From contig NZ_CP036282.1 in assembly GCF_006974105.1 (NCBI RefSeq), forward strand, positions 4,650,001 through 4,714,000: DNA of 64,000 bases. Reading direction: 5' to 3'. Origin of the DNA: Rhodoferax aquaticus (GTDB lineage Bacteria; Pseudomonadota; Gammaproteobacteria; Burkholderiales; Burkholderiaceae_C). The notes beneath the pieces are model-generated. The model was not told where the DNA came from and searched no databases. It saw only the letters and a list, made by a program, of their open reading frames with translations. A program made the translations under genes and the position numbers. Shown piece by piece: positions 61,086 through 64,000 of this stretch. Positions within the stretch are counted from its first letter, which is position 1. Every line of letters starts with the position of its first letter.

Positions 61086-63394
61086 GCGGGTACGCAACTG
61101 CGCACGTACGCGTCAAAATCCGACACAGGAATGGGGCGGCTAAACAAGTAACCTTGGTAGTTCATACACCCCTGGGCTTGCAAGAATGCGCGCTGGGTTG
61201 GTGTTTCAACCCCCTCCGCAATGACGTTCAGCCCCAAGTTCTCGGCCAAGGCAATGACCATTTTTGCAATGGCCGCGTCGTTGGGGTCATCCAATATGTC
61301 ACGCACAAAGCTTTGGTCAATCTTGAGCTGCTCCAGCGGAAGGCGCTTCAAGTAAGCGAGTGAAGAGTAGCCCGTGCCAAAGTCATCTAACGAAAAACCC
61401 ACGCCACGTGCCTTGAGCGCCGCCATTTTTGCTATGGCGTCTTCCACGCTGGTGACCAAGAGGCTTTCGGTCAGCTCAAGCTTTAAGCGGTAGGGCTTGG
61501 CCCCCGTGCGGGCCAATACCGCCAAGACCTGCTCCACGAAGTCGCGTTGCTGCAGCTGACGTGCGGTCACGTTCACCGCCACCGATAAGTGCGCCATGTC
61601 CGCCTGTTGGGCCCAGTAGGTCAATTGCCAGCACGCTGTTTCTAGCACCCAATGGCCCAACGCAAGGATTTGCCCTGTTTCTTCTGCCAGCCCAATGAAC
61701 TCCCCGGGTGGCACCAGCCCACGCTCTGGGTGCTGCCAGCGCACCAGGGCCTCCGCGCCAAACACTCGGCCATCCACGTTCACCTGCGGTTGGTAAAACA
61801 ACACAAATTGCCCTTGGGCAAATGCCTCGCGTAAGCCCTGCTCCATGGCCACACGCGCAGTGACGGCCGCTTGCATTTGGGGGTCAAAGAAGCGCAGTGT
61901 GTTGCGCCCTGCGGTTTTGGCCTGGTACATGGCCAGGTCGGCGCGCTTGAGCGGCTCGTCCGTGCTTTCTGCCTGCTCACCAAACAAGGTCACGCCAACG
62001 CTCGGTGTGCTGCGGTGCACCAGCTCACCCAGCACATACTCGTGGTTGAGTGCAGCCAACACCTTGACGCCCACCATTTCTGCAGCGTTGGCGGCTTCTA
62101 AGCGGTCTTCGCTCAAGTCTTCGAGCATGACCACAAATTCGTCGCCGCCTAAGCGCGCCACCGTATCGGCTTCGCGCACGGTGGCGCGCAACCGCAAGGC
62201 CACCTGTTGGAGCAGTGCGTCCCCTTTGTCGTGGCCCTGTGTGTCGTTGAGTGACTTGAAGTTGTCAAGGTCGATGAATAGCAAGGCACCTTTACGGCCA
62301 TTGCGAAGTCCCACCAGCTGCGCCTGTGCAAGGCGGTCCATCAGAAGGCGGCGGTTGGGCAGCTGCGTGAGTGCATCGTAAAACGCCAATTTTGCTATTT
62401 GCGCTTCGCTGGCTTTGCGCTGCGTGATGTCTGTCATGGTGGCCACGTAGTGCGTGAGGCTTCCTTCATCGCCTTTGACTGCCGTGATGATGAGCCAGAC
62501 CGGGTACTCACGCCCACTGATGTGCTGGTCCCAGACCTCACCTTGCCACGTGCCATGGGTACGGACTTGCTGCGCCATTTCTGCATAGAAATAGGCGTTG
62601 TGCCGCCCAGAACCCAATAGGGTGGCAGGCTGCTGGCCCAAGGCTTGTTGGAGGCTGTACCCTGTAATGGCCTCAAACGCGCGATTCACCCGCAAGATGC
62701 GCCATTGGGCGTCGGCCACAAACATGCCCTCTTGCGACTCAAACGCAATCGCCGCGATGCGCAGCTCTTCTTCACGCCGCTGCAAATGCACAACCCCTTC
62801 AAACAGTGCGCCGAATACCAGCACCCCCAGGGGAAACATCACGCTCACAGGCAGCCACAGTTGGGCCAAGAGCGTCCAGCGCAAGGGGGTTGGCAGCACC
62901 AGCAGCAATGCAATGCCCAAGCCCGCCAATGCGCCCCCCAGGCCCAAAAGCCAGCCCAGCGTCCCAAGCCGTGCAACGACTGCAGTCTTGCCGAGCTTGA
63001 ACGCGTATCCCACTACGGTAGCGCCCGCCATAGCCAGCATGCCAGCCTCCATACCGAAGCCGCCCAAGTAAGCTCGGTAGGCCAAAGCGATGGCGGCTGC
63101 TATGGCGGCACTGGGCAGTGGCAGGTAGGCCCCCGCTAAGCCCAACACAACGGTTTTGGCATCGACCAACACACCCTTTTGCAAGGGCAATGGGCTCGAC
63201 ATTGCCAACCATGTGCCAAGGCCAAAGCAAACCCCCAGCAGCGCAAGTTTGTAGGGGCGCATGCGCCGCTGAGGCGCCAGTGTCGCGGTCGATGCATGGG
63301 TCAAGGCGTGAAATATGACCACCAAAAACGCAATCAGCCCGGCGTTGGAGCCCAGCTCGTGCAGAAAATTAGCCAGATCAGGGGTGCTATCCAC
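61082..63394 (-). CDS. LytS-type 5TM, PAS, GGDEF and EAL cyclic-di-GMP protein
   Basis: The protein has 770 residues from the GTG at 63394. It has a membrane sensor of the 5TMR-LYT type (VLVDAKTVVLGLAGAYLPLP, YRAYLGGFGMEAGML) over residues about 20-205, a PAS domain at about 215-340, GGDEF with RLGGDEFVVM near 435, and EAL with EALVRWQHP near 570 plus DDFGTGYSSL. Both catalytic signatures look intact, so it could make or degrade c-di-GMP. An ATG at 63472 would overlap the upstream gene by 62 bases. GGAG lies before the GTG. It follows a solute-binding protein gene that may supply its signal. Confidence 0.88.
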   Translation of the reverse strand: MDSTPDLANFLHELGSNAGLIAFLVVIFHALTHASTATLAPQRRMRPYKLALLGVCFGLGTWLAMSSPLPLQKGVLVDAKTVVLGLAGAYLPLPSAAIAAAIALAYRAYLGGFGMEAGMLAMAGATVVGYAFKLGKTAVVARLGTLGWLLGLGGALAGLGIALLLVLPTPLRWTLLAQLWLPVSVMFPLGVLVFGALFEGVVHLQRREEELRIAAIAFESQEGMFVADAQWRILRVNRAFEAITGYSLQQALGQQPATLLGSGRHNAYFYAEMAQQVRTHGTWQGEVWDQHISGREYPVWLIITAVKGDEGSLTHYVATMTDITQRKASEAQIAKLAFYDALTQLPNRRLLMDRLAQAQLVGLRNGRKGALLFIDLDNFKSLNDTQGHDKGDALLQQVALRLRATVREADTVARLGGDEFVVMLEDLSEDRLEAANAAEMVGVKVLAALNHEYVLGELVHRSTPSVGVTLFGEQAESTDEPLKRADLAMYQAKTAGRNTLRFFDPQMQAAVTARVAMEQGLREAFAQGQFVLFYQPQVNVDGRVFGAEALVRWQHPERGLVPPGEFIGLAEETGQILALGHWVLETACWQLTYWAQQADMAHLSVAVNVTARQLQQRDFVEQVLAVLARTGAKPYRLKLELTESLLVTSVEDAIAKMAALKARGVGFSLDDFGTGYSSLAYLKRLPLEQLKIDQSFVRDILDDPNDAAIAKMVIALAENLGLNVIAEGVETPTQRAFLQAQGCMNYQGYLFSRPIPVSDFDAYVRSCVPA

Positions 63395-63410
63395 AGTGCT
63401 GTTGTCTCCG

Positions 63411-64000
63411 TCAGTTGCCGGGGTACCGAAATTCGCGCTGCGTGTCTTTGCGAATGCGCTCCAAGGTGCCATCGGTACGCATTTTCTTCAGGGTGCTCGT
63501 CAATGGTGCCACCAGTTCAGCGTGTTTAGGCTGCAAGTAGAGAAACAAAGGCGTGGGCTTGCCAATGTCTAGCACCTTGATGGGAGGGGGACGGTTGGGC
63601 AAACTTTCTTGGGCATCCGAGATGACCGAGACATCCGCGCCACAGTAAACCGATAGACGCCCCAAATACATCATCTCTAAGGCGTTGACATTGCCGGTCA
63701 CATCGACCAAGCGCCCAAGAGGGACCAAAGGCCGCAGCAATTGTTCACACATCAGTACGCCTCGCGCATAGCTGACCGTCAACCCCGAGGTGGCCAAGTC
63801 TTCCAACCGGTCGATTTGAACTTTAGGGTTGGTCGCCCACAAGGCCAGCCCTACATCCATCACGGGCTCCCCCACCCGCAACAACTTGGGGTGGCTTTCA
63901 CCAAAGGCGAGGGCCCGGGCGGTGTCACCGTCTATGCGGCCTTTGTCTAGCTCTAGCGTCAACCGTGCCATAGGAAACATTTGAATGTCCATGGCAATGC
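63411..64000 (-). CDS. Extracellular solute-binding protein family 3 (5' end cut off)
   Basis: The minus-strand frame is open from the window edge to a TGA at 63411, giving at least 196 residues. The visible part is the second lobe and hinge of a periplasmic binding protein: GRIDGDTARALAFG, VGEPVMDVGLALWATNPKVQ, and the C-terminal helix LKKMRTDGTLERIRKDTQ. Such domains feed amino acid uptake or sensing. With the downstream c-di-GMP protein it may form a ligand-sensing pair. The true start lies beyond 64000. Confidence 0.8.
   Translation of the reverse strand, partial: IAMDIQMFPMARLTLELDKGRIDGDTARALAFGESHPKLLRVGEPVMDVGLALWATNPKVQIDRLEDLATSGLTVSYARGVLMCEQLLRPLVPLGRLVDVTGNVNALEMMYLGRLSVYCGADVSVISDAQESLPNRPPPIKVLDIGKPTPLFLYLQPKHAELVAPLTSTLKKMRTDGTLERIRKDTQREFRYPGN

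Overview
The window looks like chromosomal DNA of a betaproteobacterium of the family Comamonadaceae (Rhodoferax/Acidovorax/Polaromonas-like). This is an inference from GC-rich codon use, protein similarity as I remember these families, and a dispersed hairpin repeat (ATAGCTGCTTGCGC...) of the kind seen in that family. No rRNA or tRNA genes, no complete insertion sequence, no phage genes and no CRISPR array were seen. Both ends cut genes: an unnamed TIM-barrel protein on the left and a solute-binding protein on the right.

Layout. 1-2765 (minus) is an acid-sugar catabolic operon (DUF1537 kinase, PdxA-like dehydrogenase, TIM-barrel protein) facing a MocR regulator. 4382-6895 is a HipB/HipA toxin-antitoxin pair whose antitoxin carries eight 24-residue tandem repeats. 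7006-9117 holds 6-phosphogluconate dehydrogenase and phosphatidylserine synthase. 9154-11577 is a redox cluster: an ECF sigma factor between two small CPxC membrane proteins, facing an exported thioredoxin-like protein and a CcdA-like protein. 11654-16659 holds an SRPBCC protein, an aldehyde dehydrogenase, and a BenE transporter facing a second MocR regulator. 16685-17607 is a non-coding array of three 267-bp repeats. 17625-23368 holds a thioesterase, a solitary EF-G, an HD phosphohydrolase with an AraC regulator, and a 14-TM MFS exporter. 23445-27452 is a LysR regulator facing a beta-alanine to acetyl-CoA pathway (transaminase, then semialdehyde dehydrogenase).

The second half: 27591-33682 holds a DJ-1/PfpI protein, a ribbon-helix-helix protein, an unknown protein, a winged-helix/TPR regulator, and a large FAD oxidoreductase with a small membrane protein. 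33690-38938 is a LysR-controlled agmatine operon with two different agmatine deiminases, one cytoplasmic and one apparently Tat-exported, plus N-carbamoylputrescine amidase and a polyamine-binding lipoprotein. 39188-45368 holds alanine dehydrogenase, a lipase-like hydrolase, an M20 peptidase, hydroxypyruvate isomerase and metX-metW, with a SAM-II type riboswitch and attenuator before metX. 45699-51594 is an operon of a glutathione transferase, a PPOX-FNR-ferredoxin fusion, an NTF2-like protein, a dihydrolipoamide-dehydrogenase-like flavoprotein and a LysR regulator.

52786-60349 (minus) is an eight-gene lipid-modification operon (FAD amine oxidase, DUF1365, cyclopropane synthase, chalcone-isomerase-like, MFS, DUF3833 lipoprotein, SDR, NTF2) facing a TetR regulator. 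The window ends with a LytS-type 5TM/PAS/GGDEF/EAL protein behind the cut solute-binding protein.

Most operons here are tightly packed, with many 4-base ATGA stop/start overlaps, and catabolic operons usually face their regulator. The strongest candidates for new biology are the repeat-bearing HipB, the ECF sigma factor with CPxC membrane partners and no anti-sigma gene, the three-domain PPOX-FNR-ferredoxin operon, the TetR-controlled lipid cluster, and the SAM-II element in a betaproteobacterial setting.
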